This document shows positions 9,056-19,168 of a stretch of 64,000 nucleotides of DNA, piece by piece (position 1 is the first letter of the stretch; the number at the start of each line of letters is the position of its first letter). The stretch spans positions 186,001 to 250,000 of the forward strand of contig NZ_FNNV01000006.1 of NCBI RefSeq assembly GCF_900106745.1. The letters run 5' to 3'. Source of the DNA: Paenibacillus sp. CF384 (GTDB taxonomy: Bacteria; Bacillota; Bacilli; Paenibacillales; Paenibacillaceae). The position numbers were made by a program, and so were the translations under genes. The notes beneath the pieces were generated by a model. It saw only the letters and a list, made by a program, of their open reading frames with translations, was not told the DNA's origin and ran no database searches.

Positions 9056-9102
9056 ACGTTAAACTAACGTTAATTTTGCCACACGTTGAAACGTTTCACA
9101 AG
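9056..9102 (-). promoter_or_regulatory. Candidate promoter with LacI-family operator for the cupin-Gfo operon
   Basis: The perfect 12-base palindrome TGAAACGTTTCA lies at 9087-9098, immediately 3' of a plausible -35 (TTGTGA on the minus strand, overlapping its edge), and a weak -10 (CAAAAT) follows 17 bases later. A second short inverted repeat, CGTTA-N3-TAACG, lies at 9058-9070 between promoter and start codon. The even-spaced palindrome with central CG is the usual form of a LacI/GalR-family operator; it is not in register with the CcpA cre consensus. Which regulator binds is unknown; none is encoded beside it. Confidence 0.55.
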
Positions 9103-9105
9103 GAT

Positions 9106-9151
9106 AAAAAAAAGATACCATACCGCAATATAACATTGCAGGTATGGCATC
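9106..9151 (-). terminator. Rho-independent terminator after the dnaJ-distal small genes
   Basis: A hairpin at 9114-9151 (arms containing CCATACC/GGTATGG and GCAAT/ATTGC) is followed on the minus strand by eight T. It ends the unit that contains the 62-residue protein and the YfhD-like gene, 20 bases after the last stop codon. Confidence 0.9.
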
Positions 9152-9170
9152 CCAAATTCCTATCAATTCC

Positions 9171-9362
9171 TCACAAGTTAGCTGTTCCTCCGGTTTGTTC
9201 AATCAAATGAAGAGCACGGTCGACCAGCTCATCCCCGACAGTAGCAGTTAACGATGCGCCGTCAGCGCCGCCATCCACGTTCAGCACGCGCAGTGCCATC
9301 AGCTTAAGCTGCGCCTCACGTGCTGCATCCCCGTCTTGAAACGTGGCATGAATGACTGTCAT
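9171..9362 (-). CDS. Small protein of unknown function (about 63 residues)
   Basis: A short gene starting MTVIHATFQDGDAAREAQLKLMALRV and ending IEQTGGTANL. It looks like a small alpha/beta protein with a beta strand, an amphipathic helix, a Gly/Asp-rich turn (NVDGGADG) and a final helix. No family was recognised. The ATG at 9362 is 17 bases after the stop of the YfhD-like gene, so it is probably co-translated. A terminator follows directly, which supports a real transcript end. Confidence 0.6.
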   Translation of the reverse strand: MTVIHATFQDGDAAREAQLKLMALRVLNVDGGADGASLTATVGDELVDRALHLIEQTGGTANL

Positions 9363-9378
9363 ACAGGAGACTGACTCA

Positions 9379-9531
9379 TCATTTATTCTGCGCTCTGGCG
9401 TCGGCCTCGGCGGCACGCTGCATCGCCTTTTTATCCGCTTCGTCAGCTAGCTCCTCTGCGAATTCAACGTCTTCATTTTTGCCGATCGGCAGCTCTGCGA
9501 AGTTTTGTTTCTCCAAGTCTTGATCGCTCAT
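9379..9531 (-). CDS. Small acidic YfhD-like protein
   Basis: 50 residues starting MSDQDLEKQNFAELPIG and ending in an Ala/Glu/Asp/Lys-rich helix (EFAEELADEADKKAMQRAAEADAR). The segment NEDVEFAEELAD followed by an alanine-rich RAAEADAR tail resembles the small YfhD family of Bacillales, a family without a known function. The ATG at 9531 follows GAAGGAG by about seven bases, and the open frame upstream of it is not supported. It lies 80 bases after the dnaJ start-to-stop unit on the same strand boundary and before the 63-residue gene. Confidence 0.65.
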   Translation of the reverse strand: MSDQDLEKQNFAELPIGKNEDVEFAEELADEADKKAMQRAAEADARAQNK

Positions 9532-9612
9532 GGTTATGCTCCTTCGTGTAGAAGTTGATTCAGACACGAAAGTTAGCATAAACAAGTGACTGCGATCTTA
9601 TGCTTTCACCCA

Positions 9613-10764
9613 TTAGTCGCCGCGGAATGCTTTCTTCATCTTCTCGAAGATCGATTCATGGTGTTCTTGCTGCCCGCCATCCGTACTGCCGCCTGCTGCT
9701 GAAACGCCGGAGAACTGACGAAGCAAATCCTTCTGCTCTTCATTCAGGGCAGTAGGCGTTACGACCGTTACTTTAACATGCTGGTCGCCTTGACCGTAAC
9801 CGCGAAGGCGCGGAACGCCTTTTCCCTTCAATCGGAAATAAGTGCCGGTTTGCGTACCTGCAGGAATCTTCAGCTTCACTTTCTCAGTCAGCGTCGGAAT
9901 TTCGATCTCGTCACCAAGTGCCGCCTGTGCAAACGTTAGCGGTACTTCGCAGTAGATGTCATCATTCTCACGCTCGAAGAAATCATGCGGCTTCACTCGA
10001 ATTACGATATATAAGTCCCCGGCTGGACCTCCGCGTGTTCCGCCTTCACCTTCGCCGCTTAAGCGGATTTGCGCGCCTTCATCGACACCGGCAGGAATTT
10101 TCACGTTGATCTTGCGCTGCTTCTTCACTTTGCCAGCACCGTGGCAAGTCGTGCATTTCTCTTTGATGATTTTGCCTGCGCCATTACAGTTGGAACAAGC
10201 TCTGCGGTTCACCATACGGCCAAACGGTGTATTCTGAACCACTTCTTGCTGACCTGTACCACGACAAACGGAACAAGTTTCCGGTTTCGTACCCGGCTTC
10301 GCGCCTGAACCTACGCAAGTATCACAAGTTTCCGTGCGTGGAATCGTAATTTCCGTTTCCTTGCCGAATACCGCTTCCTTGAATTCGATTGTCATTGTGT
10401 ACTGCAAGTCATTACCGCGCTGCGGTGCGTTAGGATCACGTCGTCCGCCACCGCCGCCGCCGCCAAAGAACATATCGAAGATATCGCCGAAGCCGCCGCC
10501 GAAATCACCGGCACCGCCGCCAAAGCCTTGGTTCGGATCTACGTGACCATGTCGGTCATACGTAGCACGCTTACCATCATCGCTTAGAACGTCATAAGCT
10601 TCCTTCACTTCTTTAAATTTATCTTCCGCATCCGCCGCTTTATTTACGTCCGGATGGTATTGGCGCGCCATTTTACGATACGCTTTCTTGATCTCGTCCT
10701 CGCCTGCGTCTTTCCCGACGCCGAGCACCTCATAATAGTCCCGCTTGTCAGCCAACTCCGTCAC
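9613..10764 (-). CDS. dnaJ: Chaperone protein DnaJ
   Basis: 383 residues with the full type-I Hsp40 layout: J domain with HPD at 37-39, a Gly/Phe-rich linker (78-108), a zinc domain with four CxxCxGxG motifs (147-213), and the C-terminal substrate-binding domain. DnaJ stimulates DnaK ATP hydrolysis and delivers unfolded clients. Translation appears to start with GTG (10764), five bases after AGGAG. It is the last classic gene of hrcA-grpE-dnaK-dnaJ; a 44-base hairpin precedes it in the dnaK-dnaJ gap. Confidence 0.98.
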   Translation of the reverse strand: MTELADKRDYYEVLGVGKDAGEDEIKKAYRKMARQYHPDVNKAADAEDKFKEVKEAYDVLSDDGKRATYDRHGHVDPNQGFGGGAGDFGGGFGDIFDMFFGGGGGGGRRDPNAPQRGNDLQYTMTIEFKEAVFGKETEITIPRTETCDTCVGSGAKPGTKPETCSVCRGTGQQEVVQNTPFGRMVNRRACSNCNGAGKIIKEKCTTCHGAGKVKKQRKINVKIPAGVDEGAQIRLSGEGEGGTRGGPAGDLYIVIRVKPHDFFERENDDIYCEVPLTFAQAALGDEIEIPTLTEKVKLKIPAGTQTGTYFRLKGKGVPRLRGYGQGDQHVKVTVVTPTALNEEQKDLLRQFSGVSAAGGSTDGGQQEHHESIFEKMKKAFRGD

Positions 10765-10807
10765 CCCGTCTCCTATTTGCGCTGCAAAATCATTATCTAT
10801 CTAGACA

Positions 10808-10857
10808 CACGAAAAACGGCTGTGCCGTCCAAAATTTTAGCGGACGGCACACCGTTT
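10808..10857 (-). terminator. Hairpin in the dnaK-dnaJ gap, possible attenuator
   Basis: A stem with arms 10814-10830 and 10842-10857 (core GTGCCGTCC/GGACGGCAC) occupies the gap between dnaK and dnaJ. On the minus strand it is followed by CGTTTTTCG, only a weak T tract, so partial termination or 3'-end stabilisation of the dnaK message is more likely than full termination. Confidence 0.6.
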
Positions 10858-10880
10858 ACGTTTTACTTAACTTACACTAA

Positions 10881-12740
<1,860 letters not shown>

Positions 12741-12783
12741 TCAAATGGATATAATGGGAATCATCTATAGGCAAGCTGATCGT

Positions 12784-13356
12784 TTAACCGCTGACTTTCA
12801 CCATAGCGGGACGCAGCACTTTATCCTTCAGGACATAGCCCTTTTGCACTTCTTCAACAACAATGCCTTCTTCATGCTCATCGGATTCGACTTGCATAAT
12901 GGCTTGATGGAATTCCGGGTTGAACGGCTGTCCAACGGCATCCATTGCTTTCAGCCCTTCAGCTTCAAGCACTTGCTCCAGCTGGCGGAAGATCATGTCG
13001 ACGCCTTTGGAGAATGATTCGCCATCGCCGCCGTTCTTCGCAGCTTCAATAGCGCGGCCAAAGTTATCCACTACCGGCAGCAGTTGCCCGATTAGTTTCA
13101 TGGAAGCATATTGCCCAAGCTCTTCCTTTTCCTTCATCGTACGACGACGGAAATTGTCAAAGTCGGCTTGTGCTCTTAAGTATCGCTGTTGGTTCTCTTC
13201 GGCTAATTTCTCAAGAGCCTCCACGCGGGAATCCCCTGCGCTTCCTTCTTCTTGAGGAGCTGTCGTCTCTTCGTTCACCGATTCCTGCGCTTCTTCAGCA
13301 GCAAGGTTCTCTTCATGTTTATGTTCTTCATCTGTATGCTGTTCATTCACAGACAC
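12784..13356 (-). CDS. grpE: Nucleotide exchange factor GrpE
   Basis: 190 residues. A Glu/Asp/His-rich disordered N-terminus (1-60) leads into the long dimerising coiled coil (ENQQRYLRAQADFDNFRRR) and the C-terminal beta domain ending in the family motif KGYVLKDKVLRPAMVKVS. GrpE releases ADP from DnaK. The start is GTG (13356), nine bases after AGGAGGTG. It lies between hrcA and dnaK in the standard order. Confidence 0.98.
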   Translation of the reverse strand: MSVNEQHTDEEHKHEENLAAEEAQESVNEETTAPQEEGSAGDSRVEALEKLAEENQQRYLRAQADFDNFRRRTMKEKEELGQYASMKLIGQLLPVVDNFGRAIEAAKNGGDGESFSKGVDMIFRQLEQVLEAEGLKAMDAVGQPFNPEFHQAIMQVESDEHEEGIVVEEVQKGYVLKDKVLRPAMVKVSG

Positions 13357-13415
13357 GAGCGCTTACACCTCCTGAAAGTAATCCCTAAAAGTCTTCACTC
13401 ATTTGTTAATTTGCG

Positions 13416-14441
13416 TCATTTGTACCATCGACCGAGCAGAACCGCCATATCCTTGGACAGTAAATCCAGCAAGCTGATGACTTTACCGTAATCCATCCGT
13501 GTCGGTCCCAAAATCCCAATCGTGCCCAGCTGTTTGCCTTGTGCCGAATAAGTCGCTGTAATCAGACTGCAATTGTTGATCGCCTCATGCGTATTTTCTG
13601 TTCCGATACGAACTTGAATACCGCTTGGCAGCGTGCTGAACATTTGCATAATGGTCGGCGTCTCGTCCAGCAGGTCAAGCAGCGTCTTCACCTTGTCGAC
13701 ATCCTTGAACTCCGGCTGTGTCAGCATGTTAGTCGTACCGCTCAAGAACACACGGTGATCGTCTTCGCTCATTAGAGCATCGTCCAGCACACCGAGCAGT
13801 CGCTCGCATTGGTCCGCGTAACGGCCAAGCTCCTGGCCGACTTCGGAATACAGCTTGGATTTGAGGCGCGCAATCGGCACCCCGATCAATTTGCTGTTAA
13901 GAATGTTAACAGCCTGCTGCATTTCCTCCATGCTCATATCATCCGGCAAGGAAATCGTACGGTTCTCAACATGACCGGTGTTGGTAACAATAATCGCTAC
14001 GGCCGTGTCGTCACTGATCGGAACGAGCTGGAAATGCTTAAGCGAATTCGTAAACGTTTCCGGCCCAAGCACGATGCTCGTGTAATTCGTCAGATTGGAC
14101 AATATCATGGCTGCATGTTGAATAATCTGTTCCATTTGGTTCACTTTCTCCGTGAAGAAAGAGCGAACCGTTTGCGCATCTTGTTCATTAACTTGACTCA
14201 GTCTTACAAGATGATCGACGTAATAGCGGTAACCTTTAATCGATGGAATACGACCTGCCGAGGTATGAGGCTGCTCCAGAAATCCGAGCTCTTCCAAATC
14301 AGCCATCTCGTTACGAATGGTTGCCGGGCTAAAGCTGACATCGCTTCGTTTCGAAATGCTGCGTGAACCAATTGGCTCCGCTGAGCGGATATAATCGTCT
14401 ATGATGACATTCAGAATCATTCGCTGCCGTTCAGTCAACAT
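13416..14441 (-). CDS. hrcA: Heat-inducible transcription repressor HrcA
   Basis: 341 residues. The winged-helix DNA-binding domain is at the N-terminus (LTERQRMILNVIIDDYI, SFSPATIRNEMADLEELGFLEQPHTSAGRIPS), followed by the inserted dimerisation and GAF-like domains. HrcA binds CIRCE and represses the class I heat-shock operon; its activity depends on GroE. The ATG at 14441 follows GGGAGGG by six bases. A perfect CIRCE copy lies 75 bases upstream, so the operon is autoregulated. Confidence 0.98.
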   Translation of the reverse strand: MLTERQRMILNVIIDDYIRSAEPIGSRSISKRSDVSFSPATIRNEMADLEELGFLEQPHTSAGRIPSIKGYRYYVDHLVRLSQVNEQDAQTVRSFFTEKVNQMEQIIQHAAMILSNLTNYTSIVLGPETFTNSLKHFQLVPISDDTAVAIIVTNTGHVENRTISLPDDMSMEEMQQAVNILNSKLIGVPIARLKSKLYSEVGQELGRYADQCERLLGVLDDALMSEDDHRVFLSGTTNMLTQPEFKDVDKVKTLLDLLDETPTIMQMFSTLPSGIQVRIGTENTHEAINNCSLITATYSAQGKQLGTIGILGPTRMDYGKVISLLDLLSKDMAVLLGRWYK

Positions 14442-14515
14442 CGCAGTCCCTCCCGGTTTCTTAAGATCGTTTCATGCTAAAGCTGCTTCCCTTTATTACG
14501 GTCATCCTTCAACCG

Positions 14516-14542
14516 TTAGCACTCGTTATCGGTGAGTGCTAA
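14516..14542 (-). promoter_or_regulatory. CIRCE operator (HrcA-binding site)
   Basis: TTAGCACTC-N9-GAGTGCTAA matches the CIRCE consensus without a mismatch. It lies just downstream of the candidate promoter and upstream of hrcA, where it acts as operator and as a 5' RNA element in known systems. Confidence 0.98.
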
Positions 14543-14553
14543 TCATTACTACA

Positions 14554-14583
14554 AAAATACCAAAATCGCTTGCCGATTGTCAA
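14554..14583 (-). promoter_or_regulatory. Sigma-A promoter of the hrcA-grpE-dnaK-dnaJ operon
   Basis: Minus-strand -35 TTGACA (14578-14583, perfect) and -10 TATTTT (14554-14559) with an 18-base spacer. The CIRCE element begins about 11 bases downstream, covering the expected transcription start. Confidence 0.75.
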
Positions 14584-14675
14584 GTCAGTTCGATATTTTG
14601 GGCCGGAAGAAAGATCAGTTTATGCATGAAACAGCCACATTTTACAACGAGTTACTGATTCCGGGCTGGAAGAAT

Positions 14676-14713
14676 CAAAAAAGCCACTGCAACCTTATCG
14701 AAAGGCGCAGTGG
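14676..14713 (-). terminator. Rho-independent terminator of the GNAT gene
   Basis: Stem CCACTGC/GCAGTGG (14684-14713, with an inner CCTT/AAGG extension) followed on the minus strand by a run of six T (14677-14682). It separates the GNAT gene from the heat-shock promoter. Confidence 0.9.
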
Positions 14714-14767
14714 TTGATTAGAAATATGGAGCTGTTCATTGCGTTATGGTTGGTCATTATAGCTGTA

Positions 14768-15229
14768 TTAGTTCAGCATTCTTAGAACGGCGATTTCGTC
14801 ACATGCGTGCTGCTTCGGACAATGGATACAGTCCGTCCACACCTTCTCGGGAAAAATCTCCTTGTTCACGATCGTGAAGCCGTTCTTCTCGAAGAAATTG
14901 ACTTCGTACGTCAGCGCCATCACTTTAGGGATGTTCTGTTCCTTCGCTTCATGAAGCAGCTGATCGACAAGCTTACTGCCGATGCCTAAACCTTTATAGC
15001 CTTCCGATATGCCTAGCGAACGGATTTCAACGAGGTCAGCGCCAAGCTGGGTTAACGAACCGCAGCCGACGACTTCACCTGAAACCTCCGCCACAACGAA
15101 TGTATGAATTTGACGCTTCAGCATATCGCGAGATCGCGGCAGCATAATTCCCTTCTCGGCGTACCCTGCTATTAAATCCACTAATGTTTCGATATCATTC
15201 TCGGTCGCCTTTCTGCATACCGCTTGCAT
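14768..15229 (-). CDS. GNAT N-acetyltransferase, short ArgA-like
   Basis: About 153 residues with a GNAT fold: the acetyl-CoA site is GISEGYKGLGIGSKLVDQLL (pattern R/Q-x-x-G-x-G/A). The C-terminal segment KVWTDCIHCPKQHACDEIAVL, with three cysteines, resembles the short N-acetylglutamate synthases (ArgA-like) that start arginine biosynthesis, but the substrate is not certain. The ATG at 15229 is eight bases after GGAGG; the longer open frame upstream is unsupported. It stands between hemW and hrcA, neighbours in B. subtilis, and is therefore an insertion in the conserved order. Confidence 0.8.
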   Translation of the reverse strand: MQAVCRKATENDIETLVDLIAGYAEKGIMLPRSRDMLKRQIHTFVVAEVSGEVVGCGSLTQLGADLVEIRSLGISEGYKGLGIGSKLVDQLLHEAKEQNIPKVMALTYEVNFFEKNGFTIVNKEIFPEKVWTDCIHCPKQHACDEIAVLRMLN

Positions 15230-15337
15230 CCCACTCGCCTCCGCATCCATAAACTCTAGAGTAAACTGCTTTGAACACGAATAAATATACAACATCATGA
15301 ATGTTAACACAAGAATAATTTGACTGGATTCGCTGAC

Positions 15338-16495
15338 TTATCCGCTGATAAAGGCTCCGAATACTTCATTGCCAAGCGGGATACCTTTCTCCGACAATCG
15401 ATATCCGCCGCCGCTGCCTTCCGTGTGCTCAATCAGCCCTTGCGAGAGCACCGTTTCAAGCGCCTCACCAAACACGCTTTCAATCGTTTGTCCGGGAAAT
15501 TGAGCCGAGAAACGATCATTGTTCACACCTTCTAGCATACGAAGTCCAACCATCATGAAATCTTCCATCGCTTCATGCTCGGGAACCGGGTTCGTTTCAA
15601 GGCGCGGAAGCCGCTGGGCCGCCGCATCAATGTAAGGCTGAATCCCTTTGATATTGACATGGCGCTCGCCTCTGGCATAACCGTGCGCGCCTGCTCCAAG
15701 CCCATAATAAGGCTCGTTGCGCCAATACGTAATGTTATGTCTGCTTTCGTGGCCGGGCTTCGCGAAGTTGCTGATTTCATAATGATGAAACCCTTCCGCT
15801 TTAAGCTTGTCTATCAGCAGCATGTACATCGCAAGCTCATCCTCTTCCGGAGGAAGCGGCAGCTCATTGCGTTCATATAAAGTGTGGAACAACGTGTTCT
15901 CTTCCACTTTAAGACCGTAGAGCGAATAATGTGGAAGCCCTAACTGCAGCGCACGGTTGACGCTGTCTGAAAGCTGTTCCACGCTCTGTCCTGGGAGTCC
16001 GAACATCAAATCGATCGATAAATTACTAAATCCGGCCGTACGCGCATTCTCGATGCTGCGATAGACGTCCTCGACATTGTGAATGCGGCCGATTCGCTCC
16101 AGCAGCCCGTTATCAAATGACTGTACGCCAAAACTTATCCGGTTTACGCCGCCTGCCTTCATAGCCGTCAGCTTCTCCAGATCCGTTGTCCCCGGGTTCG
16201 CTTCCATCGTAAATTCCGCATCCGGATGAATAGGGAAGTATTTCTTCACGGATGTCAGAAAACGCTCCATCTGCGGCGGCGTGAGCACCGTAGGCGTGCC
16301 TCCTCCAACGAATACCGTCAGGATTTCTTCCGGTGGAAGCGACTCTACAGTCCGCTCCATCTCGCTCTCTAGCGCATCCAGATAGGCATCCACAGGCTGT
16401 CCGCGAAGGACATAAGACGTAAAATCGCAATAGTGGCACTTGTTCGTGCAGAACGGGATATGAATATAAAGCGCCTTCGGCGCGTGGTTAAACAT
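15338..16495 (-). CDS. hemW: Radical SAM heme chaperone HemW
   Basis: About 385 residues. It has the radical-SAM cluster motif CTNKCHYC (C16, C20, C23), FVGGGTPT, the substrate-domain motif SFGVQSF and a C-terminal winged-helix HemN_C domain. Proteins of this type were long called oxygen-independent coproporphyrinogen oxidases, but those with this N-terminus lack the HemN-specific cysteine and bind heme (HemW). The ATG at 16495 follows GGAGGG by nine bases. Lies after lepA, as in B. subtilis. Confidence 0.93.
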   Translation of the reverse strand: MFNHAPKALYIHIPFCTNKCHYCDFTSYVLRGQPVDAYLDALESEMERTVESLPPEEILTVFVGGGTPTVLTPPQMERFLTSVKKYFPIHPDAEFTMEANPGTTDLEKLTAMKAGGVNRISFGVQSFDNGLLERIGRIHNVEDVYRSIENARTAGFSNLSIDLMFGLPGQSVEQLSDSVNRALQLGLPHYSLYGLKVEENTLFHTLYERNELPLPPEEDELAMYMLLIDKLKAEGFHHYEISNFAKPGHESRHNITYWRNEPYYGLGAGAHGYARGERHVNIKGIQPYIDAAAQRLPRLETNPVPEHEAMEDFMMVGLRMLEGVNNDRFSAQFPGQTIESVFGEALETVLSQGLIEHTEGSGGGYRLSEKGIPLGNEVFGAFISG

Positions 16496-16531
16496 GTGGT
16501 TATTCCCTCCAGTGCAATTGCTCCCTTGAAA

Positions 16532-16559
16532 TAAAAACAAGGGAGCTGTATGCTCCCTT
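16532..16559 (-). terminator. Terminator-like hairpin downstream of lepA
   Basis: AAGGGAGC-N5-GCTCCCTT (16539-16559) followed on the minus strand by GTTTTTATTT. A third copy of GCTCCCTTG at 16520-16528 could pair alternatively with the nearer arm. It would end the spoIIP-yqxA-lepA transcript just before hemW. Confidence 0.75.
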
Positions 16560-16569
16560 AATTGTTTCA

Positions 16570-16769
16570 GCGTGAGAATGGCCGGAGGCCGGCAAGGAGA
16601 TGTAGCAGCGATAGCGTTCGCCTTGGCTGAGTGATTGGCGTAGTTTGTATCACGCTAATCATTCAGCCTTTGTAGTCTGAATTCAACATCTACTCACTTA
16701 CATAATCAAGGAAATCAGAACTACAACAGCGAGCGTAATCCCTTGCCGGCCGGAGGCCTTCTCTCACGC
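16570..16769. repeat. 200-bp structured intergenic element with imperfect terminal inverted repeats (MITE-like)
   Basis: The ends form an imperfect inverted repeat of about 28 bases (16570-16597 and 16741-16769): both begin GCGTGAGA reading inward, then a 3-5 base mismatch block, and share GGCCGGCAAGG. Inside lies a 17-bp hairpin with two G-U pairs (16625-16641 and 16652-16668). The sequence TAGCAGCGATAGCG near the left end recurs as a degenerate direct copy near the right end. It contains no credible gene. The layout fits a non-autonomous mobile element or a mobile structured RNA; no clear target duplication was seen. Confidence 0.55.
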
Positions 16770-16775
16770 AGAAAC

Positions 16776-18593
16776 TCAATCCTCGTCGATCTTAAGCACG
16801 GCCATGAATGCCTCTTGCGGCACTTCAACGCTGCCGACTTGCTTCATCCGTTTCTTACCTTCCTTCTGCTTATCAAGCAGCTTCCGCTTACGGCTGATAT
16901 CGCCGCCATAACACTTGGCAAGAACGTTCTTACGCATCGCTTTAACCGTTTCACGAGCGATAACTTTGTTTCCAATCGATGCTTGAACCGGTACCTCGAA
17001 CATTTGACGAGGGATAAGCTCCTTGAGCTTCTCGCAAATGATCTTCCCGCGGTGATACGCGCGGTCGCGGTGAACGATAACGGACAAGGCATCCACCTGC
17101 TCGTTATTGAGCATGATGTCCATCTTCACGAGCTTGGACTGGCGATAGCCGGACAGCTCGTAGTCGAACGAAGCATAGCCCTTCGTGCTTGATTTCAATT
17201 GATCAAAGAAATCATACACGATCTCAGAGAGCGGCATATCGTAAGTGATCGTTACACGGTTCGTGTCCAGATACTCCATGTTGACGAACTCACCGCGTTT
17301 GTTCTGACAAAGCTCCATAATTGCCCCAACGTAATCATTCGGTACAATGATAGCCGCTTTTACGAATGGCTCTTCAACATATTCAATCTTAGCGACATCC
17401 GGATAATTAGAAGGGTTGTCGATCTCCAAGATTTCGCCGTTCGTCAATGTGACGCGATAAATTACGCTCGGCGCTGTCGTAATAAGCGGGATATTGAATT
17501 CACGCTCTATACGCTCTTGAATGATTTCCATGTGAAGCAGTCCCAAGAATCCGCAACGGTAGCCGAAGCCAAGCGCTGTAGAAGACTCCGCTTCATAACG
17601 AAGCGACGCATCGTTAAGCTCCAATTTCTCGAGCGCATCGCGAAGATCGTTATAATCCTGCGTTTCGATCGGATATAAGCCGCAGAATACCATCGGATTG
17701 ATCTTACGGTAACCCGGCAGTGCTTCTAGAGCCGGTTTCTTCGCATCGGTAACGGTATCCCCGACACGTGTATCCTTCACGTTCTTGATGCCTGCTACGA
17801 CGAAACCAACGTCACCGACAGCCAGTTCGTCAACGATACCCATGCGCGGCATGAAGGCACCGACTTCGATGACCTCGAACTCAGCTCCTGTTGCCATGAA
17901 GCGAATTTTCTTGCCTGATTTGATACTGCCGTCGATAACCCGCACATACACGATAACGCCTTTGTAAGGATCATAGTGCGAGTCGAAGATAAGCGCTTTA
18001 AGCGGCTCGTCCGGGTCGCCGGTTGGTGCCGGAACCTTGCTGACAACCTGCTCCAATATTTCCTTGATGCCGATGCCGGCTTTCGCAGAAGCATGAACAG
18101 CTTCGCTAGCATCAAGACCTATAACATCTTCAATCTCCTGTTTAACGCGGTCAGGCTCTGCGCTTGGCAGGTCGATTTTGTTCAGTACCGGTATAATTTC
18201 CAAGTTGTTGTCGAGTGCCAAATACACATTGGCAAGCGTTTGCGCTTCGATCCCTTGAGCGGCATCGACAACGAGCAAAGCGCCTTCACAAGCAGCCAAG
18301 CTGCGCGAAACCTCGTATGTAAAGTCTACGTGTCCCGGTGTATCAATCAGATTCAAAATGTATTCTACACCGTCATCGGCCTTGTAACCGAGTCTAACGG
18401 CTTGCAGCTTTATCGTGATGCCGCGTTCGCGCTCCAGATCCATTTGGTCCAATACTTGCTCTTGCATTTCTCTTGATGACAACGCGCCGGTAAATTCAAG
18501 AATCCGGTCTGCCAGCGTTGATTTCCCATGATCGATATGGGCGATAATTGAAAAGTTGCGAATTCGTTTTTGTCTGTCACGCACGTCCGCCAT
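16776..18593 (-). CDS. lepA: Elongation factor 4 (LepA)
   Basis: 605 residues, standard length. GTPase motifs: AHIDHGKST (18-26), DTPGHVDF and NKIDLP; these are followed by domains II, III and V and the LepA-specific C-terminal domain ([35 protein letters not shown], given here in part). It binds stalled or assembling ribosomes and promotes back-translocation or 30S biogenesis. The ATG at 18593 has GGGGG about nine bases upstream. Downstream of yqxA by 66 bases and ahead of hemW, the same as in B. subtilis. Confidence 0.98.
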   Translation of the reverse strand: MADVRDRQKRIRNFSIIAHIDHGKSTLADRILEFTGALSSREMQEQVLDQMDLERERGITIKLQAVRLGYKADDGVEYILNLIDTPGHVDFTYEVSRSLAACEGALLVVDAAQGIEAQTLANVYLALDNNLEIIPVLNKIDLPSAEPDRVKQEIEDVIGLDASEAVHASAKAGIGIKEILEQVVSKVPAPTGDPDEPLKALIFDSHYDPYKGVIVYVRVIDGSIKSGKKIRFMATGAEFEVIEVGAFMPRMGIVDELAVGDVGFVVAGIKNVKDTRVGDTVTDAKKPALEALPGYRKINPMVFCGLYPIETQDYNDLRDALEKLELNDASLRYEAESSTALGFGYRCGFLGLLHMEIIQERIEREFNIPLITTAPSVIYRVTLTNGEILEIDNPSNYPDVAKIEYVEEPFVKAAIIVPNDYVGAIMELCQNKRGEFVNMEYLDTNRVTITYDMPLSEIVYDFFDQLKSSTKGYASFDYELSGYRQSKLVKMDIMLNNEQVDALSVIVHRDRAYHRGKIICEKLKELIPRQMFEVPVQASIGNKVIARETVKAMRKNVLAKCYGGDISRKRKLLDKQKEGKKRMKQVGSVEVPQEAFMAVLKIDED

Positions 18594-18659
18594 GCTAAAC
18601 CCCCAGAGGTACCTAATTGCTAATCATTCTTATAAGTATAACAGCTTGAAGGGTCACCA

Positions 18660-19142
18660 TCAATCCGTTACCGATTCAAAAAACGAAACGACCATCCGAA
18701 TCCCCTTCGCAGACACTGTTTGAAGCACCCCTGCAGTCCCATCTGCAACCTTATTAACGGTCGCATCGCTGCGCAAATCAGGTAAGCCTGTCAGTCGTTT
18801 ATTAAGCTCTTCTTGGAGCTTACGCTCGTATTCTTGGCGGATTTCCTCTTCTGTTCTCCCATGCTGCGCATCCGCAACGGTGCGTCGTTGTGTAGTTTGA
18901 TCCACTTGATTCTCGGGGAGTTGGGCGATATTAGTTACTTCAGGTGCATCTGATACACGGGATACTTCTTCACTATCGGTCAACATCGATGAGGAGTAAC
19001 CAGCCGGGTTAACAGCTTGAACGCTTCCTTCAACCGGACCATAAACACGTTCTATACCGCTCGAAGCCATATCTATGCCAAACAAAATGATGAGCGCAAC
19101 CGCTCCTCCTACCAGTGCCATCTTCATCGATTGACGACGCAT
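18660..19142 (-). CDS. yqxA: YqxA-like protein (DUF3679), single-span membrane protein
   Basis: 160 residues. A membrane anchor at about 7-24 (MALVGGAVALIILFGIDMA) is followed by a Ser/Asp/Gln-rich linker, a charged helical stretch (EEEIRQEYERKLQEELNKRL) and a C-terminal hydrophobic helix (GIRMVVSFFESVTD). It sits between spoIIP and lepA, the exact place of yqxA (DUF3679) in B. subtilis, and this position is the main basis for the name. Function is unknown; the neighbourhood suggests expression during sporulation. It starts 26 bases after the spoIIP stop. Confidence 0.75.
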   Translation of the reverse strand: MRRQSMKMALVGGAVALIILFGIDMASSGIERVYGPVEGSVQAVNPAGYSSSMLTDSEEVSRVSDAPEVTNIAQLPENQVDQTTQRRTVADAQHGRTEEEIRQEYERKLQEELNKRLTGLPDLRSDATVNKVADGTAGVLQTVSAKGIRMVVSFFESVTD

Positions 19143-19168
19143 TTGGATTCTCTCCCCTATGGTTTAAA

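Noticed and set aside
9087-9100. CcpA catabolite-responsive element (cre)
   Set aside because: The CG of the palindrome is out of register with the cre consensus by one base; a LacI/GalR-type even operator fits better.
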